Shown piece after piece: positions 1 through 8,817 of a stretch of 64,000 nucleotides of DNA. Location of the stretch: contig NZ_JABRVS010000001.1 in NCBI RefSeq assembly GCF_013248905.1, positions 992,001-1,056,000 of the forward strand, written 5' to 3'. Each line of letters starts with the position of its first letter. The first letter of the stretch is position 1. The translations under genes were made by a program, and so were the position numbers. Below the pieces are notes generated by a model, which had not been told where the DNA came from, did not search any database, and saw nothing but the letters and a program-made list of their open reading frames with translations. Origin of the DNA: Shewanella sp. VB17 (GTDB taxonomy: Bacteria > Pseudomonadota > Gammaproteobacteria > Enterobacterales > Shewanellaceae).

Positions 1-967
1 TGCGTCTGATATTTATGCTGCAAAAGGTGTTACTACAGCAAATAGTGGATTAGCTTCTATCGAACTCATTTCATTGCTTAAAATGGCGTCAGAACAAGAT
101 GACTTACTTAACGTTCACGTTATTGCCTGGCCGACGTTAGAAGATTCACAGCAGGCTTATGATTTGGCACTCAATAACGATAAACTCATCATAGGGGGTA
201 TCAAAGAGGTAGCTGATGGTTCAATTCAAGGTTATAGCGGATATCTAAGTGAACCTTATTATACTCCGTTTAATGGTGATGCTGACTACCGTGGTTATCC
301 TCGACATGATCGTGAGAAATTGGCTGATAGGATCATGAAAATACATTCAGCAGGAAGACAGGTGTTTTTACATGCCAATGGAGATGCAGCAATTGACGAT
401 GCTCTTTATGCTTTTAGAAAAGCTCAGGAAGCATTTCCTAGAGAAGATACCCGGCATACGCTAATCCATGCACAAATGGCGAGAGAAGATCAACTTGATG
501 AGATGGCAGAGCTTGGTTTGATTCCTTCTTTTTTCCAGCTTCATACTTATTACTGGGGTGACCGTCACCGAGACATTTTTATGGGACCAGAACGTGCCTT
601 TCGTATGAGTCCTACTAAATCGGCTGCAGATAGGGGCATGCGGTTCACTATTCACACAGATACACCTGTTGTGCCAATGGATCCTATGTTGATGATCTGG
701 TCGGCGGTCAATCGTGTGTCTACCAGTGGTCAGGTTATTGGTCGTGAGCAGTCTATCACTGCGTTAGAAGCTCTCCGCGCAACGACGATTAATAGTGCAT
801 TCCAAAATTTTGAAGACCATATTAAAGGGTCTATCGAACCCGGTAAATTGGCAGATTTTACCATCCTTGCAGAAAACCCATTGAAGGTCGATCCTATAAG
901 GATCAAAGATATTCAAATACTAGAAGCAATCGTTGGTGGTGATAGCATCTATAAAACGATGTTATAG
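1..967 (+). CDS. Amidohydrolase family protein (YtcJ-like, Amidohydro_3), 5' truncated by window edge
   Basis: The reading frame is open from base 2 with no stop, so the gene begins before the window; an in-frame TTG at 74 is only internal. The visible part is the C-terminal two thirds of a metal-dependent hydrolase of the YtcJ/Amidohydro_3 type. The residues before the TTG include AKGVTT, which resembles the GVTT segment of this family. Further on are HANGDAAID, a typical metal-site block, then LIHAQM and IHTDTPV, and the usual end with PGKLADFTIL. These enzymes hydrolyse C-N bonds such as amides or cyclic imides; the substrate here cannot be told. The N-terminus, where a signal peptide or lipobox might lie, is outside the window. 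Confidence 0.88.
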   Translation, partial: ASDIYAAKGVTTANSGLASIELISLLKMASEQDDLLNVHVIAWPTLEDSQQAYDLALNNDKLIIGGIKEVADGSIQGYSGYLSEPYYTPFNGDADYRGYPRHDREKLADRIMKIHSAGRQVFLHANGDAAIDDALYAFRKAQEAFPREDTRHTLIHAQMAREDQLDEMAELGLIPSFFQLHTYYWGDRHRDIFMGPERAFRMSPTKSAADRGMRFTIHTDTPVVPMDPMLMIWSAVNRVSTSGQVIGREQSITALEALRATTINSAFQNFEDHIKGSIEPGKLADFTILAENPLKVDPIRIKDIQILEAIVGGDSIYKTML

Positions 968-985
968 CTTCGTTATTCATTAGGT

Positions 986-1019
986 GAGTGTATGCTGGAA
1001 TAAATTTTAGTATACACTC
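986..1019 (+). terminator. Possible terminator hairpin after the amidohydrolase
   Basis: GAGTGTAT (986-993) is the exact reverse complement of ATACACTC (1012-1019), separated by 18 bases. It lies 19 bases after the stop codon. No T tract follows, so termination is only inferred from position. Confidence 0.3.
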
Positions 1020-1268
1020 CACACTAATATCGATGTATTCACAGTTGAGAGCCAATCTAGTCCATTCACTATACTTATCTATCTATGTTTATTTAAGTTA
1101 CACTCAGAATTAAAGCTTGTAGCCTACGTTAAGCAGCTGGTTTTGCTTTAATCAAGGCAAAGTTATGAGTGACTTATGACAAGGATTTTTAAGTCGAATA
1201 AAATAGCTACTGGCTGTTGTTTGCAACTTAACCTAGTATATGTTTTCATCAATTAAGGTGTTATAAAA

Positions 1269-1464
1269 ATGTCTCACTCAGAAACCAACTGCCTTTGTGG
1301 TGCTGTAAAAATCGTTGCCGAGGAAGTTAATCCTAAATTTAAAAGGGTTGGAAATGGATATGCAATATTTTAGTGACATGCGACCGAGTTATTATTGTTT
1401 TTCCAATGAAACAAAAGAAATGACGACAGCTGAGATAATGGCCTTTTTTACCGCTGCAGTGTAA
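1269..1464 (+). pseudogene. Remnant of a GFA / CENP-V family gene (glutathione-dependent formaldehyde-activating-like)
   Basis: An ATG at 1269 opens a 34-codon frame whose product begins with NCLCGAVK, the zinc-binding CxCGAV start of GFA-family proteins. It stops at 1371-1373. A second frame from 1354 to 1464 encodes a short segment with DMQYFSDMRPSYY and TTAEIMAFF, resembling the C-terminal end of the same family. Intact GFA proteins are about 120-160 residues and carry a central zinc-binding CxxC region that is absent here. The simplest reading is an internal deletion that fused the two ends out of frame. The functional assignment rests mainly on the CxCGAV block. Confidence 0.55.
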
Positions 1465-2167
1465 TTAAAGATACAGATAACCAGATTCAATTTCATCATT
1501 ATTCCATTTTAATAGGGCGTTGTAGTTGGTGATGGACTTTGATACGCCATCGCCTTACTCGCGTAGTATTAACGGTAGGGAGCATGTTCAGTTACTTGTT
1601 TTATATTCGATATAATATTGATTAATAATGAAAATCATCTTTAACGTTACGAGATCTTATGGGTCATGTGGCACTCAGAAGTTGAGTGTCATACAGTGAA
1701 TATGTTTCATTGATTTTTTAACATTTTTAACATTTTTAACATTTTTAACATTTTTAACGTTTTAACTTATTTTATCAACGTTGAAATAGGGTTGGCTCAC
1801 GTATTGGTTACAAACTGATGCAAATAATCTTTTGATTTTTAATCAAAAAACACACATTGTTATGACAGCGCTGTTATAGGTAGGTATAACAATAAAAATT
1901 ATACCTTTTTAGATCATAACTAATAGAAAAGCGTCAGCAGCGTACTGAATGATGTAAATGGATTGTGAGGCTGAATCGGGGGCGCATAATAAAATTTCGA
2001 GAAGTTTTACCAAAAAGTAATAAAAACACTTATGTTCAGCGCATTATTAGCGTTTGTGTAACGCATGCAAAATCAAATATACACTAAAAAATTAAAACAA
2101 CATCGTGCCAAAATTAATTAAATTGTGATCTGATGTAGACGTTTATTGTTTAAATAGGAAAATAGAG
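1465..2167. other. Long gene-free stretch upstream of the GH18-like gene
   Basis: No credible reading frame is seen. It contains a 6-bp hairpin (CACTCA 1672-1677 with TGAGTG 1683-1688), a 9-bp tandem repeat (1721-1756) and a perfect AT-rich inverted repeat (TTTTGATT 1830-1837 with AATCAAAA 1841-1848). The last 300 bases are very AT-rich and probably hold the promoter of the gene at 2168, but no single promoter stands out. AT-richness of this kind is typical of silenced accessory DNA in Shewanella-like genomes (inference). Confidence 0.5.
1721..1756. repeat. Short tandem repeat, 9-bp unit x 4
   Basis: The unit ACATTTTTA is repeated four times without change and is preceded and followed by degenerate copies. 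It lies in an AT-rich gene-free region about 410 bases upstream of the secreted GH18-like protein gene. Confidence 0.9.
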
Positions 2168-3415
2168 ATGAAAAAATTTGTATTATTAGCGCTGCCTTTG
2201 GCTATATCTTCTGCATTTGTATTCTCAGCAGAGAGTTCTACTCACTTTGCTAATAATAACCCAAGCGCTGCTTATTTAGGAATTTATGGCTTAAATGCTG
2301 ATAGTAAGATGCTAGATAGAGTGGTCGATGAATATGGTATTAAAGATGTTGACGCTGGCTTCATTCTAATAAACAGAAATGCCACTTGTAACATCGACAA
2401 TATTACTGATGGCTCAGGTATTAACCCTATCTCTGGCCACCAAAATGAGTACCAGCGATTTACCCAAAAAGGTGGGAAGCTTGGATTAGTTTTTGGCGGA
2501 GCAATTGGTCCTACATCTAGCGATCCTATTATGGAATGTGATCAAGTTGAACTCTATAATCTAATCAAGAATTCAATTGAATTATCATCAGTTGATATTC
2601 ATCGTGTTTCATTCGATATTGAGCATGATGGCTGGCGTACGGGAAATTTTGTGGATGAAACAGAAGCAGAATTCTATGATAAAATAGCGATGACTTTACG
2701 TCAATTACATGATGATAATCCCAATATAAGCTTAGAAATTACAATTCCACAATACTCAGGTTATTGGAAGCGTCCTTATAATAACTACCTTAGAGATTTC
2801 TTAGCACAAAATGAAGATGTATTAGATGAATATCATCTCATGACATCAGCTTCAAATTCACAGCTCTCAAGTTGGGTTAGTAACACTATGTCTAAACTAG
2901 GTGGCTGGCCAAAAAATAAAACGATAATATTATTAACTGAAGGCAATACAAATAATAACCAATTTAATGCTGAAACATTAAAAAATAGTTACAGCCAGTA
3001 TGCTGGTATGTCGACACTCATAACTTACATGGAATATTTAAATCCAGGTCAATCTGAATTGCACCGTGATTTAAATGACCTAGAAGGAACCACTCCGCCT
3101 ACAAATGGGCCATATAACTTAACGGTTAATAATCAACAGGGCTATCAAGCCAGCATAAAAATTACTAATGATTTTGAATCTGATTGGCTTAATCAGGGTG
3201 AAGCTCGTACATATGATGAAACATCGTGGGGTTCTTCAAGTACAGGGATTATCAGTGATCAACAAAACCTTACTGTTTCAGTTAGTTATTGGGGTGGAGT
3301 AGGTGAATGTTTGAATAATGATAACACTGCTCTCCACTTTGATTTTACGAAAGATACAACCATTACTATCGAAGCTATATCTAGTGTAAATTCGATTTAC
3401 TGCAGCGCTCAGTAA
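2168..3415 (+). CDS. Secreted GH18-like (chitinase-fold) protein
   Basis: The 415-residue product starts with a clear Sec signal peptide (positive MKKF, hydrophobic core, cleavage near residue 20 after SA). Residues about 33-300 look like a TIM-barrel glycosidase of the GH18 type: YLGIYGLNA at the first strand, then VSFDIEHDG with D150 and E152 in the DxE position of the GH18 active site, then LEITIPQY and ITYMEYLNP at later strands. The usual DG at the start of the GH18 signature is replaced by HR, so the match is partial. Residues about 315-415 look like a small beta-sandwich with several Asn and Trp and two Cys, possibly carbohydrate-binding. It stands alone with long flanking spacers. Chitin or glycan binding is inferred, and activity is uncertain. 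Confidence 0.6.
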   Translation: MKKFVLLALPLAISSAFVFSAESSTHFANNNPSAAYLGIYGLNADSKMLDRVVDEYGIKDVDAGFILINRNATCNIDNITDGSGINPISGHQNEYQRFTQKGGKLGLVFGGAIGPTSSDPIMECDQVELYNLIKNSIELSSVDIHRVSFDIEHDGWRTGNFVDETEAEFYDKIAMTLRQLHDDNPNISLEITIPQYSGYWKRPYNNYLRDFLAQNEDVLDEYHLMTSASNSQLSSWVSNTMSKLGGWPKNKTIILLTEGNTNNNQFNAETLKNSYSQYAGMSTLITYMEYLNPGQSELHRDLNDLEGTTPPTNGPYNLTVNNQQGYQASIKITNDFESDWLNQGEARTYDETSWGSSSTGIISDQQNLTVSVSYWGGVGECLNNDNTALHFDFTKDTTITIEAISSVNSIYCSAQ

Positions 3416-3484
3416 TCAAATCGTCTTGACTAATGTCACAAAAATGCATGTGATATTAGTCTGGTTTTGGTGTCTTGGCTTGTC

Positions 3485-3560
3485 ATTTATCTAGTGGTAT
3501 ACGTAAGAGAGTCCGTAAGTATGATGGACATATTATAGTCACAAGGATATGTTAAAAATA
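3485..3560. repeat. 76-bp interspersed repeat, copy A
   Basis: This segment aligns without gaps to 57063-57138 in the same orientation, with 62 of 76 positions identical by hand count. The most conserved part is the last third, including GGATATGTTAAAAATA in both copies. The copies are 53.6 kb apart and both lie in gene-free DNA. In copy B the centre is a perfect 8-bp hairpin; here only GTCC/GGAC at the outer stem is retained. Confidence 0.8.
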
Positions 3561-3697
3561 TTATGAGTGCCCATTGAGTGTTATAGCTTAATAGTGATGA
3601 GTGTATATCATAAAATAACCAATTTAATTATATCGCTTTAAAATGGAAATATTTCCATTCTAAATTTTTCATGACAAGATTTACCCTGAGAGGACAT

Positions 3698-5500
3698 ATG
3701 GTTTTTTTGAAAAAAAATATCTCTAATAAAAACCAGTTAAGTCCATGGTCGATGCGATGTCTGTTAAGTGTGGTGGCTAGTTTTGTATTGATGATGTCTG
3801 CCTCCGCATCTTCAGAAAATAAAAATAATAGCCATGGGCACATAATAAAAGAAGTCGTTATTAAAGATAAGTGGATAGCACGTAGTGATAGTTTAAGTAT
3901 CGATAAAACGCCCGCCGATCCCGCTAAAGGAAGTTATGGACTAAATAAGGTAACAGGTGAGTTTACTCACCCTATTGCCACGCGTGATGCTCATGAGAAT
4001 ATTCGCTTTGATGGTGAATTAGATTACTGGGATACCGAGCAATACATAAAAAACATGACCGTTGAAGCGTATTATCCTATCACCGTTGAGCCATTTCATA
4101 CTTGGCAAAATATTGTTGACTTCGATGGCCATCGTTATCTGTATCAATACGTTCGCCGTGATTTGAAAATTTTTGATATTACTGATCCTAAAGATGCAAA
4201 ATTACTGTTAACCCGTGGGCACACTTGGGGGGCAAATGGTGCTGATGAAGCCGAACAAAATCCATATGAAGAAGGCGATATGTTCGGTGCTGCTTCAATC
4301 CAATGGAATGAAAAACTAGCAAAATACATTATGGTGCAAGCTTTTGAAGTACGCCGTTTTGGTTTGTTAAAAAATAAGCGTATGCAACCGGAAAATGTTG
4401 AAAAAATTCGTAAGGCTAATCACCTAAAGGGCTTTAAAGTTTATGAAATGAATGGCCCTTTACCAAAAGATTGGAAATTGTTGTCTCAGCGAACAACTGA
4501 TATTAAACACCCTGATGCTGCAATTGGTCAGCAGCAAGGCTCAGGTGTGCGTGATATTCCGTCCTATTTTGGCGGAGATATTATGTATGTAGCTGCGGCA
4601 CCTGATGCAAGCTATGCCTTAACCGAATACCCAAATGATTTATATTCTGCGGGTTATCAATCTTGGGATATATCAGATCCAAGTAACCCCAAATTTTTAG
4701 ATCAGTTAACGGTACCGGGGCAAATCGCTTTTAATGAAGAGCACGAGGAGGTATTTAAAGAAAACCTAAGAGCAGGTAATCGTACATCATGGATGGGTGC
4801 ACGTATGTCCTTGTTTATTCCTAAATCAGCCGAAAAAGGTGGTAAGTATGGTTACGCTGCAATGGGGGGGTTAGGGTTCTATGTGATTGATATTTCAAAT
4901 CCAAGTGATATGAAAGTTGTGAGTCATTTGAATTTTACCCCAAGTGTGGCTGGCACCGAAGGGGATTTTATCGATGTATCTCAAGTTGAGAAAACAGGTA
5001 TTGTTTATTTCAGCGGTTACCCTCTAAATGAAGATTGCTGGGAACCATATAAAGATGTTCATATGATTGATGTCAATAACCCTGAAAAACCAGTTAAAAT
5101 TGGTGTTTTACCGCGCCCTAAACCACCAAGTGATGCTAAATTTACAGACTTTTGCCAACGCCAAGGTAGTTTTGGGCCTAAGCGAACAGGTTATTACACT
5201 CAACCTGGAACATCAAAAGATAATATTTTACCGTTTAATTTTTATAATGCAGGACTTCAAGTGTTTGATGTGAGTAATGTGAACAAACCTGAAATTACTG
5301 CTTACTTTGTACCACCATTTAACACTGAACGCGTTGTTGAATATGCGAGAGGTAATTTGTCTCACAGTGTTTATGTAGAATATGATCGTAATTTATTTTG
5401 GTTGTTTACCAATCATGGCATCTATGTGCTTTCTAGTCCGGTACTTGGTGAACCTTCATTTGAAGCCCCAACGACACCCTGGCCAAGTCGAATTAAATAA
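3698..5500 (+). CDS. Secreted LVIVD-repeat protein
   Basis: The ATG at 3698 is chosen because GAGAGG lies five to ten bases upstream; an earlier in-frame ATG at 3671 has no such site. The 600-residue product has a charged N-terminus, then a hydrophobic stretch ending SASASS, consistent with a signal peptide at about residues 19-38. The body carries LVIVD-type repeats that form a beta-propeller-like fold: DLKIFDITDP, QSWDISDPSNP, FYVIDISNPSD, VHMIDVNNPEKP and LQVFDVSNVNKP. Such proteins occur in periplasm or on the surface of marine bacteria; their biochemical role is unknown. It stands alone between a repeat-bearing spacer and the convergent DUF971 gene. Confidence 0.82.
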   Translation: MVFLKKNISNKNQLSPWSMRCLLSVVASFVLMMSASASSENKNNSHGHIIKEVVIKDKWIARSDSLSIDKTPADPAKGSYGLNKVTGEFTHPIATRDAHENIRFDGELDYWDTEQYIKNMTVEAYYPITVEPFHTWQNIVDFDGHRYLYQYVRRDLKIFDITDPKDAKLLLTRGHTWGANGADEAEQNPYEEGDMFGAASIQWNEKLAKYIMVQAFEVRRFGLLKNKRMQPENVEKIRKANHLKGFKVYEMNGPLPKDWKLLSQRTTDIKHPDAAIGQQQGSGVRDIPSYFGGDIMYVAAAPDASYALTEYPNDLYSAGYQSWDISDPSNPKFLDQLTVPGQIAFNEEHEEVFKENLRAGNRTSWMGARMSLFIPKSAEKGGKYGYAAMGGLGFYVIDISNPSDMKVVSHLNFTPSVAGTEGDFIDVSQVEKTGIVYFSGYPLNEDCWEPYKDVHMIDVNNPEKPVKIGVLPRPKPPSDAKFTDFCQRQGSFGPKRTGYYTQPGTSKDNILPFNFYNAGLQVFDVSNVNKPEITAYFVPPFNTERVVEYARGNLSHSVYVEYDRNLFWLFTNHGIYVLSSPVLGEPSFEAPTTPWPSRIK

Positions 5501-5612
5501 ACCCCAAGGCTGAATGTAAAATCTGATGTTTAATATGTGTAAAAAAAGGGGTGTTTGAGAGACTAAAAAGATTAAGGTGAGCATAGAAAAGCTAGATTAA
5601 TTTGCTGTTGTT

Positions 5613-6008
5613 CTATTGATGATATTTTACCACCATTTCGATCAAAGGTTCACGGCTCGCTTTGGCTGCACGTAATCTGCTTAAGTAATTTTCCCATAGT
5701 TCGACTTGATTACTGGCAAGCTCATGCAGTAGTTTCCAAGAAAAAAGTCCGGTGTTATGTCCATCATCAAAAGTGATTTTAACCGCATAGTTGCCGACGG
5801 CTTCTAAAGTATTAATGTTGACTTGCTTCTTATGCGTGACTAATACTGGCTTACCGTGACCATGAACATCCGCCGAAGGAGAGTAGACACGGAGTATTTC
5901 ACAACTCAGTTGATATGTTTCACCTGTGTCGAAGGTGATGTCGAGCAGGCGTGATTTACGTTTAAGTTTTATGTCAGTGACGGTAGGAGAGTTTGTAAAG
6001 GTGGCCAT
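5613..6008 (-). CDS. DUF971 domain protein
   Basis: The 131-residue product matches the DUF971 family, which resembles the N-terminal domain of gamma-butyrobetaine hydroxylase. Visible signatures are the early beta-strand RLLDITFDTGETYQLSCEIL, cut here to its key pattern of a D-x-G-x-x-x-x-L-x-x-E-x-L-R-V box, and the later VGNYAVKITFDDGHNTGLFSW block. It is a small cytosolic protein of unknown function, possibly linked to iron-sulfur or iron handling in other bacteria. It follows hslU on the same strand by 74 bases, the usual neighbourhood in Shewanella and related genera, so it is probably co-transcribed with hslVU. Confidence 0.85.
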   Translation of the reverse strand: MATFTNSPTVTDIKLKRKSRLLDITFDTGETYQLSCEILRVYSPSADVHGHGKPVLVTHKKQVNINTLEAVGNYAVKITFDDGHNTGLFSWKLLHELASNQVELWENYLSRLRAAKASREPLIEMVVKYHQ

Positions 6009-6082
6009 ATAGGTTACTCAATAGCATAGCGAGTACCGAGTAAGGCGAAATGCTTGTTAACTCGGTACAGGCAATGGTGATG

Positions 6083-7408
6083 TTAAAGAATAAAGCGGCT
6101 TAAATCTTCATCTTGTACTAAATTATCTAAGTGATCGCTCACGTATTTAGCATCAATAATAAAGGTGCTTCCCGATTTATCTGACGCTTCGTAAGAAAGC
6201 TCTTCGGTCAGCTTTTCCATGACAGTGTGCAAACGACGAGCGCCGATATTCTCGGTGCGTTCGTTCACTTGCCAGGCTGCTTGAGCTATGCTCTCGATAC
6301 CATCTTCAGTGAATTCTATTTTGACACCTTCAGTGCCCATCATGGCAACGTGTTGCTCAGTTAATGAAGCATGAGGCTCAGTTAAAATACGTTTGAAGTC
6401 ATCAGCCGTAAGGGCTTCGAGTTCTACACGAATAGGAAGTCGTCCTTGCAGCTCAGGAATAAGATCTGATGGTTTAGACATCTGAAACGCACCAGAAGCG
6501 ATAAATAGAATATGATCTGTTTTTACCATGCCGTGTTTAGTATTTACTGTACAACCTTCGACCAATGGTAGCAGATCGCGCTGTACGCCTTCACGGGATA
6601 CGTCAGGACCTGAAGATTCACCACGTTTACAGATTTTGTCTATCTCATCTAAGAACACGATACCATGCTGTTCAACCAATTCGATAGCCTGTTCTTTTAG
6701 ATCATCTTGATTAACCAGTTTGGCGGCTTCTTCTTCAATCATCAGCTTATAAGCTTCTTTGATTGGCATTTTACGGCGTTTACTGGCACCAGGTCCCATA
6801 TTCTGAAACATACTTTGTAACTGGTTGGTCATCTCTTCCATGCCTGGAGGAGACATGATTTCTATGCCAACTTGAGGTGCAGAGACGTCTATTTCAATTT
6901 CTTTATCGTCTAACTGGCCTTCGCGTAGTTTTTTGCGAAATACTTGACGAGTGGATGAGTCGTCTTTACTTTCGTTATCCCAATCTTCTTTTGGCTTAGG
7001 CAAAAGAGCATCTAGCACACGTTCTTCGGCTGCTTCTTCTGCTTTAGTTTTGCATTTTTTCATTTGCTCTTCACGAGTCAACTTTATGGCTGAATCGGTG
7101 AGATCGCGAATGATTTGCTCAACTTCTTTACCGACGTAACCGACTTCAGTGAACTTAGTGGCTTCGACTTTAATGAAAGGCGCTTTGGCAAGTTTCGCTA
7201 GGCGGCGAGCTATTTCTGTTTTACCGACACCTGTCGGGCCGATCATTAAGATATTTTTTGGGGTGACTTCTTGACGAAAATCAGCATCAAGCTGCATACG
7301 ACGCCAGCGATTACGTAGGGCTATGGCCACTGAGCGTTTCGCATTATGTTGGCCTATGATGTGACTGTCTAATTCATGGACAATCTCACGTGGGGTCATT
7401 TCAGACAT
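6083..7408 (-). CDS. hslU: ATP-dependent protease ATPase subunit HslU (ClpY)
   Basis: HslU is the AAA+ unfoldase that feeds proteins to the HslV peptidase in the cytosol. The 441-residue product, near the usual length of 443, begins MSEMTPREIVHELD and has Walker A GPTGVGKTE at about residues 57-65. It has a long charged I-domain at about 110-245, Walker B IVFLDEIDKI at about 250-259, and the C-terminal tail LSRFIL that docks in HslV. The ATG is preceded by AGAGGA. It follows hslV with a 56-base gap, so the two form one heat-shock operon. Confidence 0.98.
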   Translation of the reverse strand: MSEMTPREIVHELDSHIIGQHNAKRSVAIALRNRWRRMQLDADFRQEVTPKNILMIGPTGVGKTEIARRLAKLAKAPFIKVEATKFTEVGYVGKEVEQIIRDLTDSAIKLTREEQMKKCKTKAEEAAEERVLDALLPKPKEDWDNESKDDSSTRQVFRKKLREGQLDDKEIEIDVSAPQVGIEIMSPPGMEEMTNQLQSMFQNMGPGASKRRKMPIKEAYKLMIEEEAAKLVNQDDLKEQAIELVEQHGIVFLDEIDKICKRGESSGPDVSREGVQRDLLPLVEGCTVNTKHGMVKTDHILFIASGAFQMSKPSDLIPELQGRLPIRVELEALTADDFKRILTEPHASLTEQHVAMMGTEGVKIEFTEDGIESIAQAAWQVNERTENIGARRLHTVMEKLTEELSYEASDKSGSTFIIDAKYVSDHLDNLVQDEDLSRFIL

Positions 7409-7464
7409 ATCATTTCCTCTGAATTCACATCAGTATTGAGTCTAAGCTTAGTCTAGGCTTTTGC

Positions 7465-7989
7465 TTAGTAATTTAATTCTTCAATTGTTTTAAATTGATT
7501 GGTGAACACGCAGATATCACCTGCAATAGTTAGCGATTTTTCTGCTATTTCTAAAGCACTCAATTCAGTGTTTTCAAGTAAAGCGGTAGCTGCAGATTGG
7601 GCAAAATTACCACCAGATCCAATTGAAATCAAATCATTCTCTGGCTGCACAACGTCTCCATTACCAGTAATGATTAATGAGCAAGTATCATCTGCGACGG
7701 CAAGTAAGGCTTCTAATTTACGGAGCATTTTATCGCTGCGCCAGTCTTTTGCCATTTCGACAGCGGCTTTCATTAGGTGTCCCTGATGCATCTCTAATTT
7801 AGCTTCGAAGCGTTCAAATAGAGTAAAAGCATCGGCGGTTCCACCGGCAAAACCCGCTAATACTTTATTGTGATAAAGGCGACGCACTTTTTTTGCATTA
7901 CCTTTCATGACGGTATTACCAAGTGAAACTTGGCCATCTCCAGCGATAACGACCTGATTGTTACGGCGAACTGATACGATTGTGGTCAC
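7465..7989 (-). CDS. hslV: ATP-dependent protease subunit HslV (ClpQ)
   Basis: This is the proteasome-like peptidase that forms a double hexamer and works with HslU. The 174-residue product starts with a GTG codon; the next residue, Thr2, becomes the N-terminal catalytic threonine after methionine removal (TTIVSVRR). Other family blocks are AGDGQVSLG and GFAGGTADAFTLFERFE. An out-of-frame ATG lies four bases upstream, but the frame and the AGAGGA site seven bases before the GTG support GTG. A sigma-32-type promoter lies about 57 bases upstream at 8046-8074, fitting known heat-shock control of hslVU. Confidence 0.98.
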   Translation of the reverse strand: MTTIVSVRRNNQVVIAGDGQVSLGNTVMKGNAKKVRRLYHNKVLAGFAGGTADAFTLFERFEAKLEMHQGHLMKAAVEMAKDWRSDKMLRKLEALLAVADDTCSLIITGNGDVVQPENDLISIGSGGNFAQSAATALLENTELSALEIAEKSLTIAGDICVFTNQFKTIEELNY

Positions 7990-8045
7990 TCATGAATCCT
8001 CTTCTCAAACTGACGAATAAAGGTCGTCAGTGGGTGATATAAGAT

Positions 8046-8074
8046 ATATGGGGTAGAGAGGGGGAAATATCAAG
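8046..8074 (-). promoter_or_regulatory. Sigma-32 (RpoH) heat-shock promoter of hslVU
   Basis: Read on the minus strand, CTTGATA (8068-8074) and CCCCATAT (8046-8053) are separated by 14 bases. They match the sigma-32 consensus CTTGAAA and CCCCATNT at the right spacing. The site lies just upstream of hslV. Confidence 0.85.
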
Positions 8075-8093
8075 GATAGGCATTGAAAAGATC

Positions 8094-8127
8094 GCCCTCA
8101 TCGCGATACGATCGTATCTTTGAGGGC
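8094..8127 (-). terminator. Hairpin between ftsN and hslV, probable terminator
   Basis: GCCCTCA (8094-8100) pairs exactly with TGAGGGC (8121-8127), and the inside carries the perfect palindrome GATACGATCGTATC (8105-8118). On the minus strand the stem is followed by GATCTTTTC, a weak T tract. Its place between the ftsN stop and the sigma-32 promoter suggests it isolates hslVU from upstream transcription. Confidence 0.6.
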
Positions 8128-8138
8128 ACTTTTAGGGG

Positions 8139-8714
8139 TTAAGCCCCTTCCCAAAATAAAATGATGCAGCCATTAATACCGGCGTTTTGCATTACATGCC
8201 GCTCTCGTTCTACTTGACGCTTACTGTCATATGGACCTAGGCTCACCTTGTACCAGTCACCCGTGGTGCCTTTTACTTTTTTGACGTGTGCTGATAATCC
8301 CTGAAAAGCAATAACAGCTTTGAGTTCTTGGGCTTGGGATAGAGTTCTAAAAGAGCCACATTGCATCTGATAAGGCCGCGATGGTTTGGTTTTTTCAGCT
8401 TCTGAAATATCAACTTCAACTTGTTTATTTTTTAAATTTTGTTGATAGGTCCATATTTCCTTCGGTTTAGGTGGCAGTGCGTTTTGATCTTTGTTTATGA
8501 CAGGTTTCTTGTTTTTTTCAATCACGACAGGTTCAATGTTACTGGCGCTATTGTTGATGTTCCACAAGAAGTAACCAAATCCACCAACTAGGGCTATGGT
8601 TATAATTAATAATAGAAAAGGGAAGCGCTTGACACCTGCTCCCGTATTCTTATTACGTGTAGATTTTACCTTGCCTTTGGTGGGCTTTCTGTTAGCGTAA
8701 TCGCGATTGCTCAT
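8139..8714 (-). CDS. ftsN: Cell division protein FtsN-like, SPOR domain
   Basis: FtsN is a bitopic inner-membrane protein that activates septal peptidoglycan synthesis and binds denuded glycan through its SPOR domain. The 191-residue product has a basic cytosolic N-terminus rich in Lys and Arg, one membrane segment at about residues 31-51 (FPFLLLIITIALVGGFGYFL), a charged linker, and a SPOR domain at about 112-188 with YQMQCGSF, GLSAHVKK and YKVSLGPY. The order argS-ftsN-hslV is the same as in enterobacteria and Shewanella, which supports ftsN over other SPOR proteins. Confidence 0.88.
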   Translation of the reverse strand: MSNRDYANRKPTKGKVKSTRNKNTGAGVKRFPFLLLIITIALVGGFGYFLWNINNSASNIEPVVIEKNKKPVINKDQNALPPKPKEIWTYQQNLKNKQVEVDISEAEKTKPSRPYQMQCGSFRTLSQAQELKAVIAFQGLSAHVKKVKGTTGDWYKVSLGPYDSKRQVERERHVMQNAGINGCIILFWEGA

Positions 8715-8761
8715 TGAATTTATATACCGTGTTTTGGTCCATACTCGGTGTCACTATCGTA

Positions 8762-8808
8762 CTACACTGCGATGCCGAGGGTGTGACCCTCAGCATCCTT
8801 CAGTGTAG
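8762..8808. repeat. Long interrupted hairpin between argS and ftsN
   Basis: CTACACTG (8762-8769) pairs exactly with CAGTGTAG (8801-8808). Inside, GATGC pairs with GCATC and CGAGGG pairs with CCCTCA-like sequence around a short GTGTGA loop. The structure lies just after the argS stop codon (minus strand) and lacks a T tract. It may stabilise or separate the argS and ftsN messages (inference). Confidence 0.7.
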
Positions 8809-8817
8809 CTTGGGTGT

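Noticed and set aside
3671..3697. An earlier ATG for the LVIVD protein.
   Set aside because: The GAGAGG site is placed correctly for the ATG at 3698, not for 3671.
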